From Oopsacas minuta (lineage: Eukaryota > Porifera > Hexactinellida > Lyssacinosida > Leucopsacidae), in the NCBI GenBank assembly GCA_024704765.1, contig JAKMXF010000155.1:1-64000 (forward strand): a stretch of DNA of 64,000 bases. The letters are read 5' to 3'. The position numbers and the translations under genes are program-made. How positions within the stretch are numbered: position 1 is the stretch's first letter; each line of letters opens with the position of its first letter. Below the pieces are notes generated by a model, which saw nothing but the letters and a program-made list of their open reading frames with translations, was not told where the DNA came from and made no database searches. Shown here piece by piece: positions 35,269 to 46,830 of the stretch.

Positions 35269-36568
35269 CCGAGTGTTCAATAAGTTCGAGTAAAATTATG
35301 CTTGCAGTACAGATAGATATAAAAATACTAATTCAAATGCTCGAAATACTCCCCATTAGCATCAATACACCTTTGACACAGTTCTAACCGCATGTCAAAT
35401 AGTCTTGAGTAGCGACTTTCTGGTATGAGGTCAATTGCATCCAAAAGTACGCGCTCAGCTCTGTTTCCGAATCAAAACGTCTACCTTTTAGATGGCGTTT
35501 TATAGTAGGAAACAACCAGAAGTCACAGGGGGCTAGATCTGGGCTATAGGGTGGATGATCGATCAATTCTAGCCCCGATTGTTTGATATAGTCCTTAGTT
35601 TGCGTGCAGTGTGAGCTGGAGCATTGTTATGGTGGAATTTCATTCCGCGAAGACCAGTCTTTGGACGCAACCTCTCGACAGCTTGGAACACTTACGGAAG
35701 ACAATTTTCAGTGTACCAAGTTGCAGTAACAGTGTGCTTCTCAGGAAGCATCACATATTCTATTATCCCTCTTGTAGAGAAGAAAACAGCAAACATTCGC
35801 TTGCCGACCGCCCTGGTTTGCTTAGGAATTGTGTCCGGTTGCTCGTCTTCAAAGATCCATTTTGAGCTCTGCTGCTTTGATTGAATGTCGTAATAATAGA
35901 TCCATATCTCGTCACCAGTTATGACTTCTGACCAGCGTCGCGAATCTTTTTTGGAATACTTTAGCAGCATAAAACGACAAAATTCTAGTCGATGATTTTT
36001 TTGCTCAAAATTTAATAAATGGGGACTAACTTAGAACAAACCCTCTTTATCCCAAGGTGTTGGTGTAAGATGGTTCCTATTGTCCCCGATGGGACCGAAA
36101 CCTCGAAAGCTAACTGTCTGACAGTGATTTGCCTATCCTCACTTACTAGCTTCGATACTTTGTCGATATTCTCCTCGATGACCGTCGTAATTGGACGTCC
36201 TGAACGTGACTCATCGTCAAGGGATATGTGGCCTAAACGAAATTGACGATACCACTTGTAGATGTTGGATTGGGTTGGACTTTGATCCCCAAAGATAGAA
36301 ACATCTCACAACTGAAATCCGCAACGTTTAGTCCACGTTTGAAATTGTAGAAAATGATGGTACGGAAATCTCTCTTATTCAAATTTTCCATAATATTAAA
36401 ATATTGAAAGTGAAGACTATAAAATTGGCTACAAAAAATCGAGTATAGTACCTTTAATCCTGAAATTTGGTTAGGAAGTATGGATTCACTAGGTATGTAT
36501 GTGGTTACGTTAAATTAGCTCCACTGTAAGCGCTCTGTATAGTTTACTCGAACTTGTTGAACACTCGG
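35269..36568 (-). mobile_element. Complete mariner element, family B
   Basis: A 1300-bp element with ends CCGAGTGTTCAATAAGTTCG and …CGAACTTGTTGAACACTCGG. The inverted repeats are about 26 bp with one mismatch, flanked by TA (35267-35268 and 36569-36570). Its ends are related to, but distinct from, those of family A. Confidence 0.93.
35328..36391 (-). pseudogene. Mariner transposase pseudogene (family B, DD34D)
   Basis: It begins MENLNKRDFRTIIFYNFKRG (ATG 36391) and has a helix-turn-helix region, then the GHISLDDESRSGRPITTVIE hinge. VITGDEIWIYYYD gives an intact first catalytic Asp (about 35900). The second Asp region is damaged near 35600. LIDHPPYSPDLAPCDFWLFP supplies the third Asp (about 35540). 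It ends near FEHLN. Frameshifts near 36300, 36010 and 35690-35600 break it. Compared with family A the first catalytic Asp is retained. Confidence 0.9.
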
Positions 36569-36875
36569 TATTAGGATGAATGTGTATCGTATCCTACCTT
36601 ATGATATATTATTGAAAAATAACTTGTACTCATGAGGATTAACAATATTCTATACAGCATGAAGTTAATCGTCTCAAACGAATACTTGTGATAGTTTGAC
36701 ATAATCAAACTACTTCTTATTTTATGGAATATCGTTTATCCCAAAGACAACCAGTTATATTTCAGGATAAATCATATGATGCAAGTAATAAAGACAATTC
36801 AAATTAAAAATTTCCTCTGTATTTTGCGTAAGTATTTGGGTCAGTTATCGAGATTTACACGATTCGGTAATTGAA

Positions 36876-37932
36876 TCAGTTTATGTAGTATTCACAAAAC
36901 AGACGACAACCTTTCCACCCACTTGTAAACACATTTCTGTACTCTTCTTCAGGGATGGATTTGAAGTACTGGTACAGGCCCGTTCCGAGTGCTTGCAATG
37001 TGTCAAAATCTTTGCCATGAAGGTAGATTTTAAGCTTGGAGAATAGCCAAAAATCACACGGAGCTAGATCTGTTGAGTATGGTGGATGGTGAAGCAATTC
37101 TAACCCTTCTACATCCAAGAAATTTTCGGTAAGCTTAGTTGTATGGGAACTGGTGTTATCAATTAAAATCTGCATTCCTCGAGTTCCGGATTTCGGACGG
37201 TACTTTTCTATATTTTTGATCAAATTTGGAAGCACTTGCTCTGTAAAGAAAGTAGCAGTAACAGCCTTGCCACTCTCACAAAGTAATTGCAAGACAATTC
37301 CATGACTACTGAAGAAGATGGTGTACACAATCTTAGGTTTTCTGAAGTCGGGACTAGGAATTTTCGCCGGTTGTTGTCGCTCCTCACCCATGATCGCTTC
37401 TTATAATGCTATATGGTGTTGAATAGTATACCCACGTCTCGTTACCAGTAATAAGCTCTGCTAGGCGTCTAGAACCGCAGTCCTCATAGGTTTCCAAGAG
37501 TTTCATGGAAAAATTCAGTCGTGCCAACCTTTGATTCTCACAGAGCTTATGCAGGACCCATTTCCCACAAATCGATCGGTAGCCAAGCTCAGTCGTCAGA
37601 ATTGTATGAATAGCTCCGGATGAAATCTCCATACTTTGTCCTAACTGATTGACAGTAATGCACTTGTCTTCCATGACTATACTTTCAATGAGTGCGATAT
37701 TCTCTGAAGTGGTAGCGGATACCGGTCTTCCAGATCGACTCAAATCTGTGGCATCAGCATCACCAGATCTTAAACGGACAACCCATCGCTTTACAGTAGA
37801 TCTGGAAGGGCAATCCACGCACAATATCTCCTGGAACTCGCTGAAGATCTGTGCGGGCTGGATCTTGAGTATTGTGCGAAACTCTATGTAAGCTCGCCAT
37901 TTGAGGTTGAAATTATCATCCTTTGAAGCCAT
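36876..37932 (-). pseudogene. Mariner transposase pseudogene (family A, copy 3)
   Basis: N-terminal frame 37932-37384 (MASKDDNFNLKWRAYIEFRT…, SRSGRPVSATTSENIALIES) and C-terminal frame 37391-36876 overlap, separated by a single frameshift. The extra shift seen in copies 1 and 2 is absent, so the C-terminal frame runs 171 residues (FFSSHGIVLQLL, ILIDNTSSHTT, YSTDLAPCDFWLF). The first catalytic position again reads TGNETW. The third-Asp motif has T for P (YSTDLAP). Only one frameshift and the Asp-to-Asn change separate it from a full reading frame. Confidence 0.92.
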
Positions 37933-38121
37933 AAATTCAACAGTGGGTATAAGTTGACTACACGTAACTATCTCAAAAATTCATAATTTGTATTGAATAA
38001 GCTTGAAATTTTCAGTATATGGAGTTTAACTATATGGGCTTATAATATATGAAAGTTAGATATATTACCTGACTAATTCCTAAGATATATCATGACCCGC
38101 AAGACTTATCGAACGCCCTAA
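36876..38121 (-). mobile_element. Mariner element, copy 3 of family A (one end lost)
   Basis: The right end matches the family A terminus (…CTTATCGAACGCCCTAA, TA at 38122-38123). The left terminus is absent: similarity to copies 1 and 2 fades just left of about 36890. It is clearly more diverged from copies 1 and 2 than they are from each other. Confidence 0.85.
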
Positions 38122-38699
38122 TATGCGCATAACTAGACTCAGCTAGCCCAACAGCGTTCAACAAGGGGTCGCTAGATTGGATTTAGAAAATTGTTGAGAA
38201 TTGGATCTTGAAACATTCATGGGACATTCTTTCAGTGCTAGCGAAAAAGTCAGTGACATTCCGCACCTGAAATTGCATTTGCTACTAGAATTTCACCTAA
38301 AAATATATTTCAATGTAAAAATGGTACCGCACCTATGCCACCACACCCTTTACAATTCCACCGATATATTTTCCTAGAGTATGCTATCATACAGTTTACG
38401 TAATCTTGACTTAAATCGATGTACAATTATCTCATAGCCAGCGTAAGTATTAATATGATCATTACATAGAGGCGTATAGGTGGCTATGGTTGCACGATTG
38501 CACCGCATGAGATGTGCCACATTGAGAGATTTTGACTGTATACGTAAATGAAATGATCAGATTACATCTGTTTGCAACGGGATTAAGATGTATGTATATA
38601 CATAATCCATAAGATAAAATTTATAAATAATTCGCATATGCACAAAAAATGGGCAATTCGGAGATTGGGAGTTGTCTAGTTCATTTCGCGAGAGGCATT
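38122..38699. other. Dispersed repeats, no gene
   Basis: It contains the inverted partner of 34968-35058 (about 38128-38245) and the direct partner of 34060-34250 (about 38320-38480). Confidence 0.5.
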
Positions 38700-40450
38700 T
38701 CGCGAGGGAGCTTATTGAATGGAGACACTTGCGGAAATTTGTATTATCGCATAATCTTCAATCAAGGACAATCTTACAGTCATCTGCGGATAATAGAATT
38801 TTGCACCAGTTACAGAAAATGTCATTAATAAAAGTTTTGGAGAGTAGAGGGCCAAAGATTGAACCCTGGGTGACCCCAAATTTGACCTTGCTAGGTTTTG
38901 ACAGCTGATTACCGTAGGCAACTCTTTGTGTACGATGATTCAGGTAGCTGTTCATTTCGTTTATGGGCGAGACGGAATAAAGCTTCAGTCTTGCAAGACT
39001 AAATCAAACGCTCTACTAAATATAGAGCAACAATTCCAACGCATTAATCACTACATAACCTAACATGCAATCATGCAACCTTGTGAAGACCAGTTTCACA
39101 GTTGTGTTTTGGTTAAACACTGATTGATTTATTGATATGAGGCTATACGGATCGAGATATGAGAGAACTGAATCATAAACATGTCTTTCAATTAGATTGG
39201 ATAATATTGGAAGCACAGGGATTGGTCTGTAGCTGGACTTCTCAGCTGTATCACTGTCTTTGTGGAGGCATGTCATTCTAGCTTCCTTCCAGGCAGAGGG
39301 GAATTCCATTTGGCTACACTAAGGTTAATAATCTTAGTATCGGTCTTGCTATAACAGAAGCTGATAATTTAAGTAACTTTGGCCAACATTATCTAGTCGC
39401 ATCCTTTAGAATCACCTAATGTTTTTAACTACTTAAGCACATATTGGTATTCAATTGGGTGGAATATGAAATGAAGAGCAGGAGGGAACATTTGGCAACA
39501 TAACCCTGTAGCTGAGGAAAGTCAGAAAATAGATTGTTATTCAAGTTGAGAGATCTGTTATCTGGGCGTCTTTGTCCAAGAGTTGAATATCTTTGGTGCA
39601 TTTTTTGAGTAAAAGCTCGCGAAATATTTTCCAGAACGCCCTAGGTTTAGGATTTTTCTTTTCTAAATATTTGAAAGTAGACAGACTTAGATTAGACGAT
39701 TAGGCGATAGACCTTATTTTTCGATGTACACCACTGGGCTAAATCATAACATAGAGCGAATTATCTCTGATTTTAATAGCAACTATAACATCATTGCCAA
39801 ACCATTCAGGCTATAGTCTAAATTTGATTATCCGTTTTAATAGCCAAGTGAAAACTAACAACACGTATAAACAAGTCGCACTACTTCTCTATTATTTAAT
39901 CTGGATTACAAGAAAGAACATTCTATTATATCCGAATGATTAGAAGACAAATATATAAGACAATTTTCTTCATCAAAAAGTTTGAATGATCTATAAGTGA
40001 TATACTAGTATTTGTGCCTTTGCTCCTGCGAATAACTGTGCAACTATGTTTCTTTCCTGTAACTAGATATATAAGAAAATGGTCACTGCTGACAAAACCA
40101 TCTGTAGATACAAGATGAACATTCTCACTATGTGACACATAGACATGATCAATAAGTGACGCAGAAGCATCAGTTATTCTTGTTGGTTGAGAATCTGAGT
40201 GTGTTATAGTATCGATCATCGAAAGCAGAATAAATTAAAAATAAATATAAGATGTAGTTAAGTTTATGAAATTGTAGAAGTTATATAAGGATCTTGCTCG
40301 GAAAAAGTCCACAATTTTATGACTATACGGATTAGTTTTTCCCAGAAGTAGGCGGTAAAACTTACTCAATTGCTCAGTTAATGAACATTTATCGTTACAA
40401 AATGATACTTTATCAACAATAGATGCAGTCCACAAAAGAGTTGTGATCAA
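38700..40450 (-). mobile_element. LINE fragment on the minus strand (endonuclease end plus reverse transcriptase)
   Basis: An endonuclease C-terminal segment at 40219-39926 reads SQPTRITDASASLIDHVYVS and DGFVSSDHFLIYLVT, the SDH box typical of AP-type LINE endonucleases. A linker with shifting frames (NGLAMML, KIFRELL) follows. The reverse-transcriptase blocks at 39309-38710 are near-identical to those at 32370-32930 (PSAWKEARMTCLHKDSD, VKFGVTQGSIFGPLLS, then LSADDC). This copy keeps the ADD catalytic box (ILLSADDCKIV) that is degraded in the plus-strand copy. It is truncated at its 3' side near 38700. Many stops lie in the linker. Confidence 0.85.
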
Positions 40451-41843
40451 TTTCTGGGCATGATGAAAATACTGCTTTGTCGAACTTCCCTTAAATACAC
40501 GATTATCAAGATCTACTTTACGTCTTTTCCATGCTGATGATGCAATTAATGTATCATAATGCGTTTGAAATTCGATCTAAGTATTGAATATTGTATGGAA
40601 AAATTGATCTTAGGGCCTAAACCTTTGTACAAAAATGTGTTATGGTGAGCCAAACACAAATAGTGTGAGAAAATATTTCGTGGCATCAATCTTCATTCAC
40701 TAAATATATTTAGACACATTTTTCTTTTAAATAAGTCACCTAAATTATCGTCGAGGCCATTATTGGTATTATACCTGAATCAATTTTGGAAAATATTTAA
40801 TAACCAGATAAGTAGACAAATTTTTGAAAAAGTCAAGGGCTGGATAAAATCACCTCGCAGGTAGGAGTTTAACGACCCCTGATTAGATATTACAGAATCA
40901 TTTCACTTGAGTATAGTAATTGAAGGTAATGAAATAATTGACAAAAGTCCAACATACACGATGCAACTGTACTGTGCAACAAAATTGCCGAGTGTTTGTT
41001 GAATTTTCAATGCCACCTAATTGCATGCAACTTTGTTGCGTGAAATTGTGCTTTGGAATTTTGATACATGGTGTAGAATAAGAATTGCATGCAACAATAT
41101 TGCAAGAAACCTATTGCATGGAAATAGGAAATTTTCGATTTTCAAGCAATATAGTTGCATGAAAATTCATTTTCCCATGCAACAATGCTGCATCGTCTAT
41201 GGTGGGCACAAAATGTGAAGTTGCTATAATTCGAATATAGTTATACATAAAACCGTATAGCATACCGATATCTCGAACCAATGTATGACTACCTTTGCAA
41301 TTCAATCATTTAAACATTAGAATCGGTCAAATGTCCGTATAGCGTAGCTAGGTAGCTACTAAGGGTTGCCAGCAACCCCAGTTGCAACCCTGGGATGCTA
41401 TCAATCTCGACATTATTGTAGTTGCAATCAACACATTGGGAATCATAGTGGTAAAAGGTGTGGCGCTCTTCACTTCTAGTGCTACTTACGCCTCTGGCCA
41501 TTGTGGAATGAAAGGTTCAATGCATAAGCCTTTTGGTATTAAAACAAGTTCAAATAATGTAGTTAACTACAAAAGCATCTTGGACTTCAAGATTATAGAT
41601 AAACTAACTATTTCTTAGATAGGAAAAGTATCCTGAGTCTAACCCACAGCCAACAGTGCAAAGCTGTGCGTGTGGTAAAAATTCTCAAGCAAGGCACATG
41701 AAAATATTAGTAGTAGTATTGAAAATGAAAGATATTATGTCAATACAACATTTAAATAAAACACTCAACATTTCAACCAAAATAGCTTAATAGAGAAAAA
41801 ACTGAAATAAATTAATATCGACTGTAATGAAAATGCAACAAAC
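40451..41843. other. AT-rich DNA with one small repeat element, no gene
   Basis: Apart from the GCATGC-rich element at 40966-41195 nothing could be supported. Confidence 0.45.
40966..41195. repeat. Small element built of TTGCATGCAAC-type palindromes
   Basis: The ends ACGATGCA(A/G)C recur inverted (40958-40975 against 41180-41197). Inside, GCATGCAAC, TTGCATG and ATGCAAC words occur about seven times in both orientations. It is non-coding, probably a MITE; the superfamily is unknown. Confidence 0.5.
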
Positions 41844-42143
41844 CTAAAGTATTAAATGGGCACATAAAATTCAGAGATTTGGCCAGTAAAAATGAGTTCA
41901 TCGAAGATTGTCCGAATAGATCTTTCATCAGCAAAGATAACTTTGGCAGCACAGAAAGGTATGATATCAAAGGATAATGATGACATGGAACTGAGCCATT
42001 TCGTAAATAATTCAAGTACAAAATAAGAGAGCGAAAATATGCTTGGGAAGCGTCAAACAAGACAAGAGAATCAAAATAAATGTGGAAAGAATCATTTGCG
42101 AACATGTCGATAGATGGAACATAGGGAAGATCTAGAAATTGAT
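41844..42143 (-). other. Candidate host-gene exon, unrecognised
   Basis: The acceptor cttttattttag precedes an open frame of about 100 codons: FLDLPYVPSIDMFANDSF, IYFDSLVLFDASQAYFRSL, HHYPLISYLSVLPKLSLLM and so on. It ends at a possible GTTTGT donor (41843) or at a stop at 41812. Aromatic and Leu-rich composition with few charged residues suggests a membrane or helical-bundle protein. There is a faint resemblance in pattern to the exon at 53067-53247 (YP..S...S.LPK.S). No family is recognised. Confidence 0.4.
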
Positions 42144-42207
42144 CTAAAATAAAAGTGTATCATATAGTAGTAATAAATTATTCGATAACAAAAAAAATAC
42201 ATGCAAA

Positions 42208-42240
42208 TACAGGGTGTAACATAACAATGACCGGTTGAAG
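42208..42240. repeat. Solo Tc1/mariner-like terminus
   Basis: TA-CAGGGTGTAACATAACAATG has the CAGGGTGT start shared by the Tc1 and maT elements in this window. No transposase or partner end was found nearby. Confidence 0.4.
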
Positions 42241-42849
42241 ATATAATTACTATTATTAGCATTAAGAAGATTTGATTATGTAGTATCTTCGTGTTTTGGC
42301 AGAGACAGATCTACTCTAACGTTCATGAAAAGATCTTTGCATTCGAAGAAGGATACAAAATGTGTGGGATTTTTTGTACAACAAGTACACTTAGTATGCC
42401 AACATTGGTTCAATTTCAGCTAAAATATATACATAGAGATAATGGATTTGCTGTAGTATAAGAACAGGCATAGGAATATAGTCACCATCATTTTAACAAT
42501 GTGTGGAATAGATACAATCCGGTGGGGGTATAGAAGGATATGGTGAGGAATTTTTCAACGCAGTATGCGAGTTCAATTTCATATCTCTTGCTACTGATAA
42601 TGCTGCAGCTGTTTGAGAAGAATTACAAGATGAAACTGAGAGCGATTAATTAGATAAATATCAGGTACAATCATTTTATAACATGTGAACATAAAAAATT
42701 TCCAATATTTTAGTTTATGTCAAGACTTTCATAATGGATATGTATTAAACACTACTAACTGGCATGTATTGAATTCAAGGAGTGTTAGAAATTAAATGAA
42801 AAGTAAAATTGTGACAAAAATTGTTTTGTGTACGAATTATTTAAATTGA

Positions 42850-42960
42850 TTGATATTTTGGAGGTAGAGATACCTCTAAATCACTCCATTAGGTTTTGAA
42901 CAAACAATTTTTTTGATCGATATCTGAATCTGAGAGATCTGTGATTTAGGAAACAGAATA
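42850..42960. repeat. Direct repeat with 46340-46440, flanking Helitron/repeat block
   Basis: The sequences share TATCTGAATCTGAG and the preceding TCACTC(C/T)ATTA…GAACAAA text in the same orientation. They bracket the 43.0-46.3 kb repeat-protein block. Confidence 0.6.
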
Positions 42961-43790
42961 ATATTCTGACTTATTAATTTAGGTTCTGCAAATTTCGTGT
43001 ATGCTAACATAAGAATTTGGCTACGAGATGTTACAGACAGATCGCTCATTGATGTCGAGGGGAACTTTCAACTTAGAGTGCACATACCCACGCCCGTTAG
43101 AAGGAGTGCTATGATAGCACTGCTAGCTAAAGCTAACGCAATTTTCCTCTGAGAATGAACCCTAGCCATAAGTGTATCGTAGAGGAATGTCTTACCTGTA
43201 CGACCGTGACCATGAATAAGGAAGACCTTAGGATATTACTTACGAGCGTCTACTGCTGACAATATAGTAATGAATATATTTTGTTGTTGAGTAATAAGTG
43301 AAGGAACATTCCGATCGACTATCGAGAGTTGCCATGAATGTCATAATTTAATTCCTGTTGGAAAATAAGAGCCTCATCGTAGGGATTTTTAGTGGGACTG
43401 GGCGTCGGCATTCTTTGGAAATCTGTTAGAGACTTCCATGGCATTGCAATCACTTATCAATATACGATAATCTAGTATTTAGAATTTGTTCATCAGCAAC
43501 GATAATGGATAGAAAATCATCAGAGAAAGAATACTCCTATTTTCCCAAAGTACCGCAGGATTATAGGATTCATTATAGAGTGAGATGTTAACGAATAGAT
43601 GATGTAATTACGGGGCATATTCCATGAAGCTACCATGGCTAAACACAGATCATACTCATTGTCGCCTTCCAGAAGTCCGCGTTGACATACAGCATCCTTA
43701 AATGTATCACAGACAGTACCTACGGCAAGAGTACGAATATCCTGGAAGCTGGCACACCCAGCGAAGATATTCTGCATGTCAGAATGGTCT
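42960..43790 (-). pseudogene. Helitron Rep/helicase fragment (Pif1-like helicase part)
   Basis: The minus strand reads SFQDIRTLAVGTVCDTFKDA and CQRGLLEGDNEYDLCLAMVA (43777 downward), the region before the helicase in Helitron proteins. Then come RNVPSLITQQQNIFITILSA and VFLIHGHGRTGKTFLYDTLM, a Walker A motif (GHGRTGKT for the usual GPGGTGKT), followed by KIALALASSAIIALLLTG and a decayed LDINER. One stop lies before VFLIHG and a shift before LDINER. Sequence after CNIS diverges. No Rep nuclease domain or Helitron ends were seen. Confidence 0.85.
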
Positions 43791-44183
43791 TTAAAGGTGA
43801 CAGATTGTTGTTTCCCAAATGGAACTCTATCCTCATAACATATGGAAAATTAGAATGAAGTTGGAAAGAGAATATTTTATTGCAGGACTCACACGCAGAG
43901 ATATATTGCGCCTCAAGATAACTACTGACTTAATCCACTAGTTTTGTAAGGTCAGATCCGCACAATCACCTGTTTGGAAACTAATGATTCCTCTATCATG
44001 ACCTATATACACATATTTGTAGAGGTACTTAACAGCGCTAACCGTTCTGCGACAATTTCAAAATTGCATACGTAGATACTTTCCATGACAACGGACGAAT
44101 AAACAACAATTGCGATTTAATAATATAGATTTAGTTGCTAGCATACCCGAGCGCATGAAACTTGTAATAGATAATGATGGAGA

Positions 44184-45900
44184 TTATATATCCAAATAGA
44201 ATTTTGTGTATTTCATGTGTAGCCTTAAGGCATTACAATTCAGATTTAGACACAGATCTGCATGATGTTGCAGTAGTAATCGCATTGAATTCCATTCGAA
44301 ACTACCACCATGACATTTACTGTTTCTGATGTTATATCTTTTCAAACTTTCTTGATGTATACGTATTTCATCTTCGGACATAGATTCAAAAATCACATCA
44401 TAGAGTCTCTTGTCTATACCAAGCATCAAATCTAGCTCTGGGAGATTGAGAATAGACGTGTTTTCTCCGGGAAGTATTCCAAAATCGTGAAATACGGTAG
44501 TTTTTTCAATTCCCTTGCATAATCTTAAATTTTCTTCCAATCCACTATATTCCCTGCCAATGGCGCCGCTAGCATGGGGCTAGAGCTCCATCTAGATCTT
44601 TATCAGTCTTCATTTAGCTCCATTAGTGGCTGCGCGCTAGCGTCGCCACTGTTCCCTGCAAATTCTTCATACTGTAGAGCATGCTGAGTTGCCCCTCTTA
44701 GCTCCCATTTCCCATTATCGTCAAGATTTTCCCTTTCGCCCCAGGTACAGCAGAGGCAGGGATGCCTGCCTGATATAATACCAAAAGCTATTAGTGCAGC
44801 TTTGATATCAATCGTTAGGCTGACATTGAAATCTAGGATCAGCAGTCTTATTTCATGACTAGAGAATATTGACTTGAGGTTGTGATAATTTGCTGGTACT
44901 GAGCTCTGCCAAATTATAGCCAGATTGCTTATGCTATTAGAAGATTCTGGTTGAATTGTCAACTTCAAAAATTCTTGTCCAAAGTCCAATCATAATTTAT
45001 AACGTAATTTATAGATATTTATCCCAGCTGATCGAGAAAATCTCTTACTAAGAAGGACAGCTATATCAAAACAGAATACTGTCCAGACAGGACAAATATC
45101 AGAATGTCCTCTCTCCTGAGATCGGTTCAGTTCTAGTTTACATCAAAGAATTGCCGAACATTCCACATCGAGCAGTGTAAAATAATTTCATCCTTGGAGT
45201 GTGAATTGATTTTCCTCTCAATATACTTATAACTGACTTAAGATCGCTGGTACTTAGATTTCCAATAGTTTTAATCCTTAACATATCTAAGATTTCAAGA
45301 CCAACAGGTAATACACTACTTGGAGCGGACTCATCCAAGTAAGTAGCTATAAGATGCACCGGATGCCTGCCTAAAAGACGTGGAAGTTCGAGCTCTAAAT
45401 CATCACTTGCATCCAAACGCTTAACAATATCATCTCCTACAAATTTATCCAATAATTTTCTTTTGCCTAAGCTGTCTCTGGTGTTAGTAACAACATTCGA
45501 AGAAGGACATTAATGGCGAATGCCTGTCTTACTCTCTGGCATATTTATTAGACAACTTTACAACTTGTTGGGGAGAATTTTCTTAAGGCCTACCAACAGA
45601 TATCTGTCCAATTTGCTGGAGTGTTGTTTTTTTTGGTCCAAATGGATACGCTCTTAACTTTCCATTTTTGCCAAGCAGTTTATCGCAAGGTACAAATTTT
45701 GGGCCTATCTCAATTTTATACTTCTGAAGAAAATCATAAAATATATATACGAAAGCTTCTTGCCTTGGCCTTTAACCCCCCGTTGAACTTCTCCCTCAAA
45801 CATTTCAAGATCCAAAGCACGAATGCCCTGATGAATTGCAAGCACTTGTAAACTATTTTCAACAGCACTGGATTATAAACTGTGAACCATGAGCTTTGGA
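44184..45900 (-). pseudogene. Unassigned repeat-encoded protein, broken into four segments
   Basis: Segments follow on the minus strand. About 45800-45620: FVYIFYDFLQKYKIEIGPKF, GKNGKLRAYPFGPKK. Then 45452-45138: DKFVGDDIVKRLDASDDLEL, FYTARCGMFGNSLM. Then 44989-44603: IWQSSVPANYHNLKSIFSSH, DIKAALIAFGIISGRHPCLC with CTWGE. Last, 44540-44184: CKGIEKTTVFHDFGILPGEN, NLPELDLMLGIDKRLYDVIF, HGGSFEWNSMRLLLQH. The order YHN…GRHPC.CC…PELDLMLG is one I remember from multicopy uncharacterised proteins in aphids and Hydra; no search was possible. Frameshifts separate each segment. It may be the coding part of a DNA transposon with no assigned superfamily. Confidence 0.55.
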
Positions 45901-46339
45901 ATATGTATGGAGTAGAACGAAGAACAAACAATAATCTGGTAGGTTGGATTTAAGAGTAAATAGAGCGATTGGAAAGGCACACGCAAATGTCTATGAATTT
46001 GTGTCACAACTCATTAGAGAGCAAGGATGTACACAAACGCTATTAGCTCAATAATATATCAGAAATATTATGGCTTATTCCAAGAATATAAAATACAGGA
46101 AAATCAACAAAAATATTAGAAACCTTACTTTATCTTTTAACTTGGGACAGAAGAGTGCTGATGTATATTAACCAGAATTAATCATAATATTGCACACCCA
46201 ACAAATATTTCTCTATGATTAATACTTTCACATTTTCATTTATGTACTTGTTTTGAATCTTATTAAAATAATTCATTTTTAAACCGTCAAATAATTGGCT
46301 TAATGGATTCGGCTCAAGTGGGGCCAAATGGTTGAAATA

Positions 46340-46440
46340 ATACTTTATCACTCTATTAAGGTTTAGAACAAATTGTATTTTTTATTGATATCTGAATCTG
46401 AGGGACCTGTGAAAAACGAGACAGCTAACCATACTAGAAA
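46340..46440. repeat. Direct repeat with 42850-42960
   Basis: See the partner: shared TATCTGAATCTGAG block and preceding text. It immediately precedes the plus-strand Helitron fragment. Confidence 0.6.
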
Positions 46441-46454
46441 TAGCTTGATACTGT

Positions 46455-46830
46455 AATTCTTGAGCGTAACCTCGATAATGATGGTTTCTGTAAGGGTACT
46501 AGGTTGATAATTGTAGCATTTCTAACATTGTAATCGACGCGTAGATCGCAGCAGGTGTACACAAACAAAATGAGTGTCCATACTCCGAATTATCTTGACC
46601 TCTTTTTAAGTTGAGCCCCGTCTTGCGAAGGGGACAGTTTCTGTTTATTTAGCTCATTGTATCACCATCACCAAAGGACAGGGACAAAGCTTAGAAACTG
46701 TAGGACTGTATCTTCTATCTACTGATGCTATATAGAGCCATGGTCAGCTTTATGTCACTCTGAGTAGAATTAAGAATCCATCGAGGTTAAAAATCAAGTC
46801 AATAGGGAAATATTGAATCTTCATTCTCAG
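46455..46830 (+). pseudogene. Helitron helicase C-terminal fragment, plus strand
   Basis: RNLDNDGFCKGTRLIIVAF (about 46470) matches the RNLD…GLCNGTRL block of Helitron helicases. After decayed text, KGQGQSLETVGLYLLSTDA and SHGQLYVTLSRIKNPSRL (about 46675-46795) match the last two helicase motifs (KxQGQ…SHGQLYVALSR). A frameshift and stops lie between the two parts. It is on the strand opposite to the fragment at 42960-43790, so the two are separate insertions or an inversion split one element. Confidence 0.82.

Noticed and set aside
38128-38245. Treating 34.97-38.25 kb as one large transposon with terminal inverted repeats
   Set aside because: The inverted pair is diverged and internal to longer repeats that also occur in direct orientation, there is no target duplication, and the enclosed mariners have their own complete ends.
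41382-41618. 78-codon plus-strand frame (MQPWDAINLDIIVVAIN…)
   Set aside because: No recognisable domain, no splice context, and an overlapping minus-strand frame of similar length; judged chance.
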